The translations under genes and the position numbers were made by a program. 64,000 nt of DNA from Thermohalobaculum sp039027855 (GTDB lineage: Bacteria > Pseudomonadota > Alphaproteobacteria > Rhodobacterales > Rhodobacteraceae). Of the stretch, positions 17,528 to 26,354 are shown piece by piece. Every line of letters begins with the position of its first letter. The first letter of the stretch is position 1. The notes under the pieces are model-generated. The model was not told the origin of the DNA and did not search any database. It saw nothing but the letters and a program-made list of their open reading frames with translations. The stretch spans positions 9,082 to 73,081 of the forward strand of contig JBCCJI010000019.1 in the NCBI GenBank assembly GCA_039027855.1, given 5' to 3'.

Positions 17528-18706
17528 ATGATCTGGGACATCCTCAAGGGCGAGTTCATCGATGTCATCGAATGGACCGACGATACCCGCGACACGATGG
17601 TCTACCGCTTCCAGCGCCGCGGCAACGCCATCAAATACGGCGCCAAGCTGACGGTGCGCGAGGGGCAGGCTGCGGTCTTCATCCACGAAGGACAGCTGGC
17701 CGACGTGTTCCAGCCCGGGCTCTACGAGCTCGAGACCAACAACATGCCGATCCTGACCACGCTCAACTCCTGGGATCACGGCTTCCAGTCGCCCTTCAAG
17801 TCCGAGATCTACTTCGTCGCCACACGCCGCTTCCAGGATCTGAAATGGGGCACGCGCAACCCCATCATGATGCGCGATCCCGAGTTCGGGCCGGTGCGGT
17901 TGCGCGCCTTCGGCACCTATTCGATCCGGGTCAACGATCCGGGCGTGTTCTTGCAGGAGATCGTCGGCACCGACGGCGAGGTGACGACCGACGAGGTGCA
18001 GTTCCAGATCCGCAACGTGATCGTCAGCCGCTTCTCCAACGCGCTCGGCGGTTCGGGCATCCCGGTGCTGGATCTGGCCGGCAATACCGATGAGATGGCC
18101 AAGTATCTGCAGGCCCGCATCGCACCCGAGATCGGGGCCTATGGTCTCGAGATGCCCGCGCTGTTCGTCGAGAACGTCTCGCTGCCCGAGGCGGTGGAGC
18201 AAGCGCTCGACAAGCGCACCTCCATGGGCGTGATCGGCGATCTGCAGGCCTATGGTCAGTACCAAGCGGCCGAGGCGATGCGGGCAGCTGCCGACAATCC
18301 GGGCCAGGGCGGCGCCATGGGCGCTGGGCTTGGGGCCGGCATGGGGTTCGGCATGGCCAATGCGATGACCGGCATGTTCGCCCAGCAGGGGGCGCAACCC
18401 GGGCCTTGGGGTCAGCCCCAGCAGGCGGCCCCGCAGCACCCGCAGCCGCCGGCCGCGATGGCCCCGCCACCGCCGCCGCCACCGCCTCAGGAGACCGTCT
18501 GGCACATCGCCGAGAACGGGCAGACCTCGGGCCCCTTCAGCCGTGCCGATCTCGGCCGGATGCGTACCGAGGGCCGCTTCTCGCGCGAGACGCTGGTCTG
18601 GGCGCCGACGCTGTCCGGCTGGACCAAGGCCGGCGAGGTAACCCCCCTCGCCCAGCTCTTCACCATCGCCCCTCCGCCACCGCCCCCACCGGTTCCACCG
18701 GTCTGA
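17528..18706 (+). CDS. SPFH/band-7 protein with C-terminal GYF_2 domain
   Basis: The 392-residue protein starts with MIWDILKGEFIDVIEWTDD, typical of the YdjI/'virion core protein-like' SPFH family. The SPFH/band-7 domain spans about 1-250, including SPFKSEIYFVATRRFQDLKWG. A Gly/Ala/Met-rich linker and poly-proline run precede a GYF_2 domain at about 322-375 (WHIAENGQTSGPFSRADL...). A second poly-proline stretch closes the protein. SPFH proteins oligomerise on membranes; GYF domains bind proline-rich sequences, so self-association through the internal proline runs is possible. ATG 17528 has GGAAGG upstream. Proteins of this type recur near TelA, XpaC and zinc-ribbon genes. Confidence 0.88.
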   Translation: MIWDILKGEFIDVIEWTDDTRDTMVYRFQRRGNAIKYGAKLTVREGQAAVFIHEGQLADVFQPGLYELETNNMPILTTLNSWDHGFQSPFKSEIYFVATRRFQDLKWGTRNPIMMRDPEFGPVRLRAFGTYSIRVNDPGVFLQEIVGTDGEVTTDEVQFQIRNVIVSRFSNALGGSGIPVLDLAGNTDEMAKYLQARIAPEIGAYGLEMPALFVENVSLPEAVEQALDKRTSMGVIGDLQAYGQYQAAEAMRAAADNPGQGGAMGAGLGAGMGFGMANAMTGMFAQQGAQPGPWGQPQQAAPQHPQPPAAMAPPPPPPPPQETVWHIAENGQTSGPFSRADLGRMRTEGRFSRETLVWAPTLSGWTKAGEVTPLAQLFTIAPPPPPPPVPPV

Positions 18707-18922
18707 GGCGCAGCCCGGCTGAGACGCTCCGCCTGCCTCAAAGGCCGCCGGTCTGAGGCCATAGCACTTCGACCTCCTACAGTGCCCTGGGAAGTTGCTG
18801 CCGGCATTCGACCAGCCGGCGCCAACAACCCGTCATTTTTCAACCTCTGCGTGCTCGACGTCGATGCAGCGCATGGCAGCCATACTGCTGAGAATTACTG
18901 CACTCGATTGGATCGCCCGCCT

Positions 18923-20245
18923 ATGGCACATTATTGTTTCACGCTGATCGTTTCCCTACTGCTGCTCAGCTCTGGGCCAGCTCTGGCCGTCACCCTCGAC
19001 CCAGTCGTACGTCTGCTGTCCAGCGACGGGAGCGACCCGTTTTTCGGGCTCGACAGCGCTATCGACGGCACGACAGCGATCATCGGCGGCGACAGCGAAG
19101 GCGCAGTGTTGGTGGATTTGAGCAGTACGATACCCGTTACCTCGACACTCCCCACACCTCCGAACCCCGACGGCGGTGCCTTTGGCGCAAGCGTGGCCAT
19201 CGACGGGCAGCGCGCACTCGTCTCCACGGTCGGCTCCTTCGACCCGGTCACTTTCGAGCGGAACTCCATCGGCTTCGTGACGCTTTTCGACCTCTCGACG
19301 CCCTCGCCCACCGCCGTGGCCACGCTCATGGCCAGCGACGGTGAGATTGGCGATCAGTTCGGCCGGTCCCTCGCGCTTGACGGCGATACTGCGCTGATCG
19401 GGGCGGACGGTGCGGGGCCAGGCAACGGCGGCGCCGCCTATGTGTTCGATCTGAGTGGTACGACACCGACCAAGACCGCCATTCTCACCCCGCCCGCAAA
19501 CGGGAGCGCTGGCGATTTCGGCGCCGATGTCGCGCTCGACGGGCAACTCGCGGTCGTGGGCGCCGACGAGATCCGAAGCCCCGACGGCAATAGTCAGGCT
19601 GCTCTCTTCGATCTCTCCACCGCACCGCCGACGCGGTTTCCGCCTCTTGGCCCGGACACGGTCTCATCCAATTCGCCGGTCGCGACCGAGGCGGGCATCG
19701 CTGTGTTCGGATCGGCCAACGACTCGAGCGGAGCCTTCACCGTCATCGACACGACCGTCGATCCCGGGGATCCGGGCTTCGATCGCCGTATCGCGCCCAT
19801 GATCCCGGATGGCGACCAGTTCTTCGTCGAAGCGGTGGCCATCAGTGATGGCGTGATCCTTGTCGGCGGCTCTGGTTTCGGCCGTGACGCCGGCGCGGCC
19901 TTCATCTTCGATGCGATCACCGGCGCGGAGCTTGGCAGGATCGACGCACCGAATGGCGCCACCGAGGAAAACTTCGGCTACCAGGTTTCGCTCTCGGGCA
20001 ACCTCGCACTGATCAGCGCGCTCGGTCGCCGCACTGCCGACGGTCCGGGCCCTGGGGTCGTCTATGTCTACGATATCTCGAACATCACCGCGCCGGTGCC
20101 GCTGCCGCCCTCGGCCCTGCTGGTGCTCGGTGCTACGGGGACCTTGATGGTGGCCCGTCGGTGGACGCTGAGGCCCGAAGCTACCCCGCCACTGATGACA
20201 GGGCGCCTCGGCTTGGGCGTCCACGCGGCCGATGTCCTGAAATGA
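18923..20245 (+). CDS. secreted FG-GAP repeat protein with VPLPA-CTERM-like tail
   Basis: The 440-residue exported protein has a signal peptide (YCFTLIVSLLLLSSGPALA) and at least six copies of an FG-GAP/beta-propeller-like unit such as DQFGRSLALDGDTALIGADG and GDFGADVALDGQLAVVGADE. Near the end VPLPPSALLVLGATGTLMVARR matches the VPLPA-CTERM sorting signal processed by exosortase and retained at the cell surface. Unusually, about 28 residues follow the arginines. I chose ATG 18923, which places the signal peptide at the N-terminus, although no strong ribosome-binding site is visible. The preceding 216 bases hold a 12-base direct repeat (18698 and 18748) and no gene. Confidence 0.75.
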   Translation: MAHYCFTLIVSLLLLSSGPALAVTLDPVVRLLSSDGSDPFFGLDSAIDGTTAIIGGDSEGAVLVDLSSTIPVTSTLPTPPNPDGGAFGASVAIDGQRALVSTVGSFDPVTFERNSIGFVTLFDLSTPSPTAVATLMASDGEIGDQFGRSLALDGDTALIGADGAGPGNGGAAYVFDLSGTTPTKTAILTPPANGSAGDFGADVALDGQLAVVGADEIRSPDGNSQAALFDLSTAPPTRFPPLGPDTVSSNSPVATEAGIAVFGSANDSSGAFTVIDTTVDPGDPGFDRRIAPMIPDGDQFFVEAVAISDGVILVGGSGFGRDAGAAFIFDAITGAELGRIDAPNGATEENFGYQVSLSGNLALISALGRRTADGPGPGVVYVYDISNITAPVPLPPSALLVLGATGTLMVARRWTLRPEATPPLMTGRLGLGVHAADVLK

Positions 20246-20260
20246 TCCAGAACTGAGGCA

Positions 20261-20282
20261 GCCTGTGCCGTGTGACACAGGC
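20261..20282. promoter_or_regulatory. inverted repeat after the FG-GAP gene
   Basis: GCCTGTG (20261-20267) and CACAGGC (20276-20282) flank eight bases. It lies 15 bases after the FG-GAP stop and 52 before the next start, so it may be a weak terminator or an operator. Its TGACACA half resembles the palindrome at 28125. Confidence 0.3.
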
Positions 20283-20333
20283 CGGCAATGCGCCATCACC
20301 GAGTGTCGGTCATCGACAGTCGGAGGATTGGTG

Positions 20334-20633
20334 ATGACGGACCCGCAGCTCCTCGAAATCGCGATGCTGATCTCGTTCTCGGTCGGGTGGTACGCCTCGA
20401 TCTTCCACATGCTCCGCACAGGTGAGGCCAGCGGAAAAAGCCGTCAATTCATCATGCTGGTCACCATCGGCTACGCCTTCGGCTGCGCCGCCAAGCTCGC
20501 GGTCTGGCACGATGGCGGAGCGCTTAGCTGGGTCTTCTACGTCTACTTCTGGAACGGCCTGGTCTGCCTCGCCGATCTGTTCCTCGTGATGCATTTCACG
20601 CGCCGGTCCCGCCAGCTGGCGCATCCCGCCTGA
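20334..20633 (+). CDS. small membrane protein, three hydrophobic segments
   Basis: This 99-residue protein is not assigned to a family with confidence. It has three hydrophobic stretches: LLEIAMLISFSVGWYASIF, FIMLVTIGYAFGCAAKLAV and WVFYVYFWNGLVCLADLFL. The overall pattern, including GEASGKSRQF between segments one and two, is reminiscent of SemiSWEET/PQ-loop half-transporters, although no PQ motif is present. ATG 20334 has GGAGG upstream. It is followed by another small membrane protein on the same strand. Confidence 0.65.
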   Translation: MTDPQLLEIAMLISFSVGWYASIFHMLRTGEASGKSRQFIMLVTIGYAFGCAAKLAVWHDGGALSWVFYVYFWNGLVCLADLFLVMHFTRRSRQLAHPA

Positions 20634-20765
20634 GAACGGGGCGCCCTCCGTCCCAGCATGATGCAACCCCGGGCGCGAATGAGGCCACAAAGTGTCGTGC
20701 GGCACAGCTGGCGTTCTCTCCGGTTCCTAGCTTCCCACCAGCGCCAGCACCCAGCGGAGGACCCG

Positions 20766-20993
20766 ATGACAGAGGCGACACTGATCGACTTGATGATGCT
20801 CGTTGCGATCCTCTCCTACGCCACCATGATCCGCGCGCTTAGCCTGCACGACGGGCGCTGTGGCATGCTGAGCGCCGGAGTACTCGCCGCCTCCGCCATC
20901 GGCTGCGGCTGGGTCGCGTTCTCGGTCACCACGCCACTGGTCTGGATGCTGAGCGGCGCCGTCGGTCGCGCCTGGTGGCCGATCGGCTTCTAA
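20766..20993 (+). CDS. small membrane protein, two hydrophobic segments
   Basis: This 75-residue protein of unknown family has a first hydrophobic helix (LIDLMMLVAILSYATMI), a short polar loop with HDGRCG, and a second helical stretch (AGVLAASAIGCGWVAFSV...WML). ATG 20766 has GGAGG a few bases upstream, which supports a real gene. It lies between another small membrane gene and the zinc-ribbon gene. Nothing in it suggests a function. Confidence 0.55.
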   Translation: MTEATLIDLMMLVAILSYATMIRALSLHDGRCGMLSAGVLAASAIGCGWVAFSVTTPLVWMLSGAVGRAWWPIGF

Positions 20994-21180
20994 GCTGGGC
21001 CAAACACGCCAGAGCGGCCGACGGACGGGCAAGCGCCGCAACATCGCGCTGCTGGAGGGGCCAAGACCGGCAGAGGGTGTCGAGCGCCAATGCAAAACGC
21101 ATCGCGGCGGCCAGCCGCGATTCCGCTTGGCCGGTGCTTGCGCTACACACAAGTCGAGAGACGGACGACGAGGCCCCCCA

Positions 21181-22329
21181 ATGAGCGAGATCCCCTGTAG
21201 CCAATGCGGTGCGCAGCTCGCCTACAATCCCGGCGCAGGCACCCTTGCCTGCCCGTATTGCGGCACGATCAACGACCTGCCCGAGGCTGACGATATCGCC
21301 GATGGTCCTTGGGGCGGCGTCACCCGGGCCGAGGTCGTGGAACAGGACTATGGCCTGGCGCTCCAGGAACTCCGCCGCGCCGATATCGGCAAGGGCGCGC
21401 CGATCGAGGTCACGCGGACCGTCAGATGCCGCTCCTGCGGGGCCGAGGTCGGCTTGGACGACCCCGCAGCCGCCGGCAGCAGCAAGGCCGAGACGACCAT
21501 CGCGGATGATTGCCCCTTCTGCACCTCGCCGCTGATCATCGAGGAAGCGCGCGACCATCGCCACCCCCGTCCCATCGGCGTGCTGCCTTTTGCGCTGGAT
21601 CAGCGGGGCGCGAAGGCGGCGATGAAGAAATGGATCGCCTCGCGCTGGTTCGCGCCGAACGATCTCAAGGCCTATGCCGAGGCCGGGCGGCCCATGCAGG
21701 GCGTCTATGTGCCCCACTACACCTATGACACCGCGGCCCGGTCGCGGTACGAGGGCAAACGCGGGGTCGAATACCGGGTCAAGCGCGGCAAGGATACCGT
21801 AACCCGCGTGCGCTGGTACGCGGCATCGGGGATCGTGCACCACTTCTTCGACGATGTGCTGGTGCCGGCCTCGGCCACACTGACCGAGTTTTCGAGCGAG
21901 GCGGACGTGCATGGCGCCTCCTCATGGGATCTGCAGGGCACCGAGCCCTATGCCACGCGTTTCCTCGCCGGCTTCCGGGCCGAGGCGCCGTCGCTGAGCC
22001 TCGAGGACGGCTTTGCCCGGGCGCGGGGTGTCTGCGAGGACCATATGCGCGATCTCGTCCGCCGCGACATCGGCGGTGACCGCCAGCGCATCACCCATAT
22101 GCGGACCGAGTACAACCAAGTCACCTTCAAGCACCTGCTGCTGCCGGTCTGGCTCGCGGCCTATCGCTACAACAACAAACCGTTTCGCGTGGCCGTCAAC
22201 GGGCGGACGGGCCAAGTGAGGGGCGAAAGACCCTTCTCCTGGATCAAGATCGGGGCGGCGGTGCTGGCTGTCGTCCTGCTCGTGGCGCTGTTCCTCTGGC
22301 TCGATGCCAGCGGCTTCTTGGGCAACTGA
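21181..22329 (+). CDS. double zinc-ribbon membrane-anchored protein (TFIIB-type zinc finger)
   Basis: The 382-residue protein has one zinc ribbon at the N-terminus (Cys6, Cys9, Cys24, Cys27) and a second four-Cys set at 83, 86, 111 and 114. A conserved middle region follows (for example PIGVLPFALDQRGAKAAMKK and GVYVPHYTYDTAARSRYEG), and a single C-terminal membrane helix (about 353-372) anchors it. Databases often name it 'primosomal protein N'-like' because of the ribbons, but no helicase motif exists here. It typically co-occurs with the SPFH, TelA and XpaC genes. ATG 21181 places the ribbon at the start. Confidence 0.85.
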   Translation: MSEIPCSQCGAQLAYNPGAGTLACPYCGTINDLPEADDIADGPWGGVTRAEVVEQDYGLALQELRRADIGKGAPIEVTRTVRCRSCGAEVGLDDPAAAGSSKAETTIADDCPFCTSPLIIEEARDHRHPRPIGVLPFALDQRGAKAAMKKWIASRWFAPNDLKAYAEAGRPMQGVYVPHYTYDTAARSRYEGKRGVEYRVKRGKDTVTRVRWYAASGIVHHFFDDVLVPASATLTEFSSEADVHGASSWDLQGTEPYATRFLAGFRAEAPSLSLEDGFARARGVCEDHMRDLVRRDIGGDRQRITHMRTEYNQVTFKHLLLPVWLAAYRYNNKPFRVAVNGRTGQVRGERPFSWIKIGAAVLAVVLLVALFLWLDASGFLGN

Positions 22330-22424
22330 GCATGACGGGGATGTGTACGGCGGGGAAGTGCATGACGGGGAGATCGCGGCACAAGCTGACGCAACGGCTG
22401 GGCTGGTGGCGGCGGCAGAGGCGA

Positions 22425-22448
22425 GTTAACGTATACGTCAAGTATAAT
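22425..22448 (+). promoter_or_regulatory. LiuR-like operator with -10 box
   Basis: GTTAACGTATACGTCAAG at 22425-22442 contains the 10-base palindrome ACGTATACGT and resembles the binding consensus of LiuR, a MerR-family regulator of branched-chain amino acid and fatty acid catabolism. TATAAT follows at 22443-22448, placing the operator directly upstream of the -10 as in MerR-type promoters. The enoyl-CoA hydratase gene starts 43 bases downstream. Confidence 0.5.
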
Positions 22449-22491
22449 GGCGCCCGGCGACCGGCACGGGCTTGACCGGGAGAGCCCCCTC

Positions 22492-23328
22492 ATGAGCGAC
22501 ATCACCGCATCCGTCGAACGTCTTGCCACCGAAGACAGCCCCGTCGTCGTCGATATCGTCAATCAGGTTGGCACGGTCCGGCTGAACCGGCCCACGCGGA
22601 TGAACGCGCTCACCGCACCGATGCGGCGCGCGCTGATCGACAGCTTCTCAAGCCTCCCGGAGCAATGCCGCGTGATCGTCCTGACCGGCACGGGGCGGGC
22701 CTTCTGTGCGGGCCAGGACCTCGCCGATGGCGGCGAAGACAGTGGGGGCCGGGCCAAATCGGCGGCCGATATCGACCTCGCCCGCACCCTGGCCGAGGAA
22801 TATGAGCCGATGATCAAGCTGATCACCGACTGCCCGGTCCCCACGATCGCCGCGGTCAACGGCACGGCGGCCGGGGCCGGGGCGAACCTGGCGCTGGCCT
22901 GCGATATCGTCGTCGCGGCCCAGTCGGCGAGCTTTATCCAGGCGTTCAGCCGGATCGGCCTGATGCCGGATGCGGGCGGCACCTTCTGGCTGCCACGCAT
23001 GGTCGGCCATGCCAGGGCCATGGGTCTTTGCCTAACGGCCGAGCCGATCTCGGCCAAAACAGCGGCGGACTGGGGTCTCATCTGGCAGGCGGTGCCCGAT
23101 GAGGAAATGATCGAGCGGATCGGCACGCTCGCTGCCGGTCTCGCCGACGGACCCACCGTCGCCTATCGCCTTACCAAGGAGGCGCTCAGGGCCTCGGCCG
23201 GCAACGGGCTGGAGGATCAGCTGGCCCTGGAGGCAAGGCTGCAGGGCCAGGCCGGCAAGACCCGCGATTTCGCAGAAGGCGTGTTGGCGTTCCTCGAGAA
23301 ACGCCCTGCCCGTTTCGAGGGCCGCTAG
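22492..23328 (+). CDS. enoyl-CoA hydratase/isomerase, PaaG-like
   Basis: The 278-residue crotonase-fold protein has the oxyanion-hole segments GRAFCAGQDLADGG and AAVNGTAAGAGANLALACDIV, and FIQAFSRIGLMPDAGGTFWLPR, closest by eye to PaaG (1,2-epoxyphenylacetyl-CoA isomerase). No other paa genes are present, so it may instead serve beta-oxidation or branched-chain acyl-CoA breakdown, consistent with the LiuR-like operator upstream. ATG 22492 follows a short leader. The substrate is not established by the sequence. glnE follows on the same strand after 69 bases. Confidence 0.85.
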   Translation: MSDITASVERLATEDSPVVVDIVNQVGTVRLNRPTRMNALTAPMRRALIDSFSSLPEQCRVIVLTGTGRAFCAGQDLADGGEDSGGRAKSAADIDLARTLAEEYEPMIKLITDCPVPTIAAVNGTAAGAGANLALACDIVVAAQSASFIQAFSRIGLMPDAGGTFWLPRMVGHARAMGLCLTAEPISAKTAADWGLIWQAVPDEEMIERIGTLAAGLADGPTVAYRLTKEALRASAGNGLEDQLALEARLQGQAGKTRDFAEGVLAFLEKRPARFEGR

Positions 23329-23397
23329 AGCGATGCTCTCGGGCATGTCGGGGGCGGCACGAGGCCTTGCTGCGCACTCTGCGTTCCCGATCTTGCG

Positions 23398-26325
23398 ATG
23401 ACACGGTTTGTCGGCGAGGACACGACCCTGCCGCGCGTCCATGACCTTGAGCGCGGCGTGGCGGCGCTGGCGGCTCTCGACGGTCCGTTGGCCGAGGGAG
23501 CGGGCGCCGCGCTGATCGAAGGGGCGGCAGGGTCGTCCCCGTTCCTCGCCCGCCTGATCGCGCGCGAGGGGGCCTGGCTCAGCGACCAGGCCGACCGGAC
23601 ACCTGAGCGGATCCTCGATGATCTGCGGCGCTCGACCATCGAGGCTGTGGAAGGGGCCGACCGGGCCGCGGTCATGCGCGCGCTTCGCGGGCTCCGCAGC
23701 CGCTCGGCGCTGGTCATCGCGCTGGCCGATCTTGGCGGTGCCTTTCCGCTCGCCGCGACCACCGGCGCGCTGACAGCACTGGCCACGACCGCGCTCGACA
23801 TCGCCATCTCGCATCTGTTGCCCAATGCCCGTCTGCCACACCGTCTGCCCGCAGACGAACAAGAAGCAGAGGGCCATGGCTATGCGGTGATCGGCATGGG
23901 AAAGCTGGGCGCGGGAGAGCTCAACTACTCCTCCGACATCGACCTGATCTGCCTCTTCAATCAAGATGCCTATCCGCCGAGCGATGAGGGCGAGGCGCGC
24001 GCCGCCTTCATCCGCATGACCCGGGCCATCGTCGACATGCTGTCGGCCCAGACGGCCGAGGGCTACGTGTTCCGCACCGATCTGCGCCTCAGGCCCAGAC
24101 CCTCCAGCCTGCCGGTCTGCCTGTCGATGGCCGCAGCCGAGCGCTATTACGAGGCCGAGGGCCGCACCTGGGAGCGGGCGGCCCATGTGAAGGCCGCGGC
24201 AAGCGCTGGCGACCGGGCGGCGGGTGCTGCGTATCTCGCGCGTCTTGCCCCATTTGTCTGGCGCCACTCGCTGGATTTCTACGCGCTCGAAGAGGTCCAG
24301 GGCCTGCTGGGCCAGATCCGCGCCAAGGCCGGCGCCCATGCGACGCCAGCGCCTGACGCGGTGCCGGGGACCGATATCAAGCGCGCGCCCGGCGGCATCC
24401 GTGAGATCGAGCTTTTCGTGCAGACGCGCCAGTTGATCCTGGGCGGGCGCAATCCGGCACTGCGGTCGCCCACGACGCTGGGGGCGCTCGACGCTTTGGC
24501 CGGAGCGGGCGAGATCCCGGTGGAGGCAGCGCGGCAGCTGGCCGAGGATTACGTTGCGCACCGGATGCTGGAGCACCGCATGCAGATGGTGGAAGATGCC
24601 CAGACCCACACCATGCCGACCGCTGAGACCGCGCGCGCGCGTCTTGCAGCGCTCTGCGGCCTAGCTGACGCCAGCGCGCTTGAACGCGACGTTGCAGCAC
24701 GGCTGGAGCGGGTGCACCGCCTTGCCCAAGAGACGCTCGGCCCGCCCCGGCCGGTGCGCCGACCGCGCTTAAACAGCGCCGATCAGTCGGCCCTAGCCGA
24801 GGCGGGGTTCGCCCAACCCGACGACGCGGCCCGCCTGCTTGGCCGCTGGCGCAGCGGGCATGTGGCGGCGACCCGGTCGTCCCGTGCGCGCACCCTCTAC
24901 GAGACGCTGGAGCCACGGTTGATCTCGGGTCTGTCGGGCGCGGCGAGCCCCGACGACGCGTTGAACGCCTTCGAGCGGTTCATCGATGGGCTGCCCGCCG
25001 GCGTGCAGGTCTTCTCGCTGCTCTCGGCCAACCCGGGGCTGATGACGGTGCTGATCGACGTGATGGCCGCCAGCCCGCCGCTCGCACAGCATCTCGGCCG
25101 CAACCCGGCTGCGCTGGAGGCGCTGATCGCACGGGATTTCTTCGACAGGCCGCCCGGTCGTGACACCGCCACCGCGGGGCTGGAGGGCGAGTTGGCGGGC
25201 ATCGACGATCTGGAACGTGCGCTCGACCGGGCGCGGGTCTGGATGCACGAATCGCATTTCCGGATTTCGGTGCAGGTACTGCGCGGCAGGCTGGATGCCA
25301 GCGATGCCGGGCGCGCCTATTCCGCCGTCGCCGATGCCTGTCTGGCCGGGTTGGCCCCGCGCGTCGCCGGCGACATGGCGCGGCGCTATGGCTTGCCACC
25401 CGGCCGCGGCATGGTGGTCCTCGCGCTCGGCAAGCTCGGCACCCAAGAAATGACGTCGGGCTCGGATCTCGACCTCATCACCGTTTATGACGCCGGCGCC
25501 GCCGAGCAGTCCGAGGGGCAAAAGCCCCTCGCGCCAGCGGCCTATTATCCGCGCCTGACCAAAGCGCTGGTCTCGGCGCTCACGGCGCCCACGGCAGAAG
25601 GTCGACTCTACGAAGTAGACATGCGCCTGCGCCCCTCGGGCCGGTCGGGGCCGGTCGCCGTCTCGCTGGCAAGCTTCCGGCGCTACAATGCGGAGGAGGC
25701 GGCGGTCTGGGAACATATGGCGTTATCGCGGGCCCGCGTCGTGGCAGTGCTGCCAGGCGATATGGGCCACGATGCCGCAACGGCACTCGCCGCCGATGTC
25801 CGCGCCGTCATCGCCAAGGCCATGGCCGCGCGCGCGTCGACGCCCGCGGAGACCATGGCCGAAGCCGCCGCCATGCGTGCCCGCCTGATCGAGGCGCACG
25901 GCACCGAACGGGGCCGGCCCTGGATACTGAAATACGCCGCCGGCGGCGTGATGGAGATCGAGTTTCTCGCGCAGGCGGGCGGCCTCGTCACCCATCAGCC
26001 GGCACCCCTGCCCGCTTCGGCACTGCTCCTACGCCTGGCCCGGGATGGCTGGCTCGCCACCGAGGATGCCGACCTGCTGAGCGAGGCCTTGGCGCTGATG
26101 CAGATGCTGCAACAGGTGGAGCGGGCCGCGCTGGATCGGCCGACAGGTCGCGATGCGTTTGGGCCATGCCTCGAAAGCGCGATGTGCCGCGCAACGGGTG
26201 CGGCGGATTTCGATGTGCTGGAAGACCGTCTGCGGCGCCTACAGGCAGATGCCGCGCGGATCGCCGAGGCGCGTCTGCCGCTTCCCGCGGACGGAGCGAC
26301 CGATACCGCGGCGCCGGATGTCTGA
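23398..26325 (+). CDS. glnE: bifunctional glutamine synthetase adenylyltransferase/deadenylase
   Basis: This 975-residue protein adenylylates and deadenylylates glutamine synthetase in response to PII and glutamine. Two nucleotidyltransferase domains are visible: the N-terminal deadenylase site NYSSDIDLICLF (Asp180, Asp182) and the C-terminal adenylyltransferase site SGSDLDLITVYD (Asp690, Asp692). A PII-linked helical domain lies between them. Both active sites keep the paired aspartates. Length is normal for Rhodobacterales GlnE. The ATG at 23398 lacks an obvious ribosome-binding site. It is convergent with folB. Confidence 0.97.
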   Translation: MTRFVGEDTTLPRVHDLERGVAALAALDGPLAEGAGAALIEGAAGSSPFLARLIAREGAWLSDQADRTPERILDDLRRSTIEAVEGADRAAVMRALRGLRSRSALVIALADLGGAFPLAATTGALTALATTALDIAISHLLPNARLPHRLPADEQEAEGHGYAVIGMGKLGAGELNYSSDIDLICLFNQDAYPPSDEGEARAAFIRMTRAIVDMLSAQTAEGYVFRTDLRLRPRPSSLPVCLSMAAAERYYEAEGRTWERAAHVKAAASAGDRAAGAAYLARLAPFVWRHSLDFYALEEVQGLLGQIRAKAGAHATPAPDAVPGTDIKRAPGGIREIELFVQTRQLILGGRNPALRSPTTLGALDALAGAGEIPVEAARQLAEDYVAHRMLEHRMQMVEDAQTHTMPTAETARARLAALCGLADASALERDVAARLERVHRLAQETLGPPRPVRRPRLNSADQSALAEAGFAQPDDAARLLGRWRSGHVAATRSSRARTLYETLEPRLISGLSGAASPDDALNAFERFIDGLPAGVQVFSLLSANPGLMTVLIDVMAASPPLAQHLGRNPAALEALIARDFFDRPPGRDTATAGLEGELAGIDDLERALDRARVWMHESHFRISVQVLRGRLDASDAGRAYSAVADACLAGLAPRVAGDMARRYGLPPGRGMVVLALGKLGTQEMTSGSDLDLITVYDAGAAEQSEGQKPLAPAAYYPRLTKALVSALTAPTAEGRLYEVDMRLRPSGRSGPVAVSLASFRRYNAEEAAVWEHMALSRARVVAVLPGDMGHDAATALAADVRAVIAKAMAARASTPAETMAEAAAMRARLIEAHGTERGRPWILKYAAGGVMEIEFLAQAGGLVTHQPAPLPASALLLRLARDGWLATEDADLLSEALALMQMLQQVERAALDRPTGRDAFGPCLESAMCRATGAADFDVLEDRLRRLQADAARIAEARLPLPADGATDTAAPDV

Positions 26326-26354
26326 CCTCGCCACTGCCCGCAGTCAGCGGGGGT

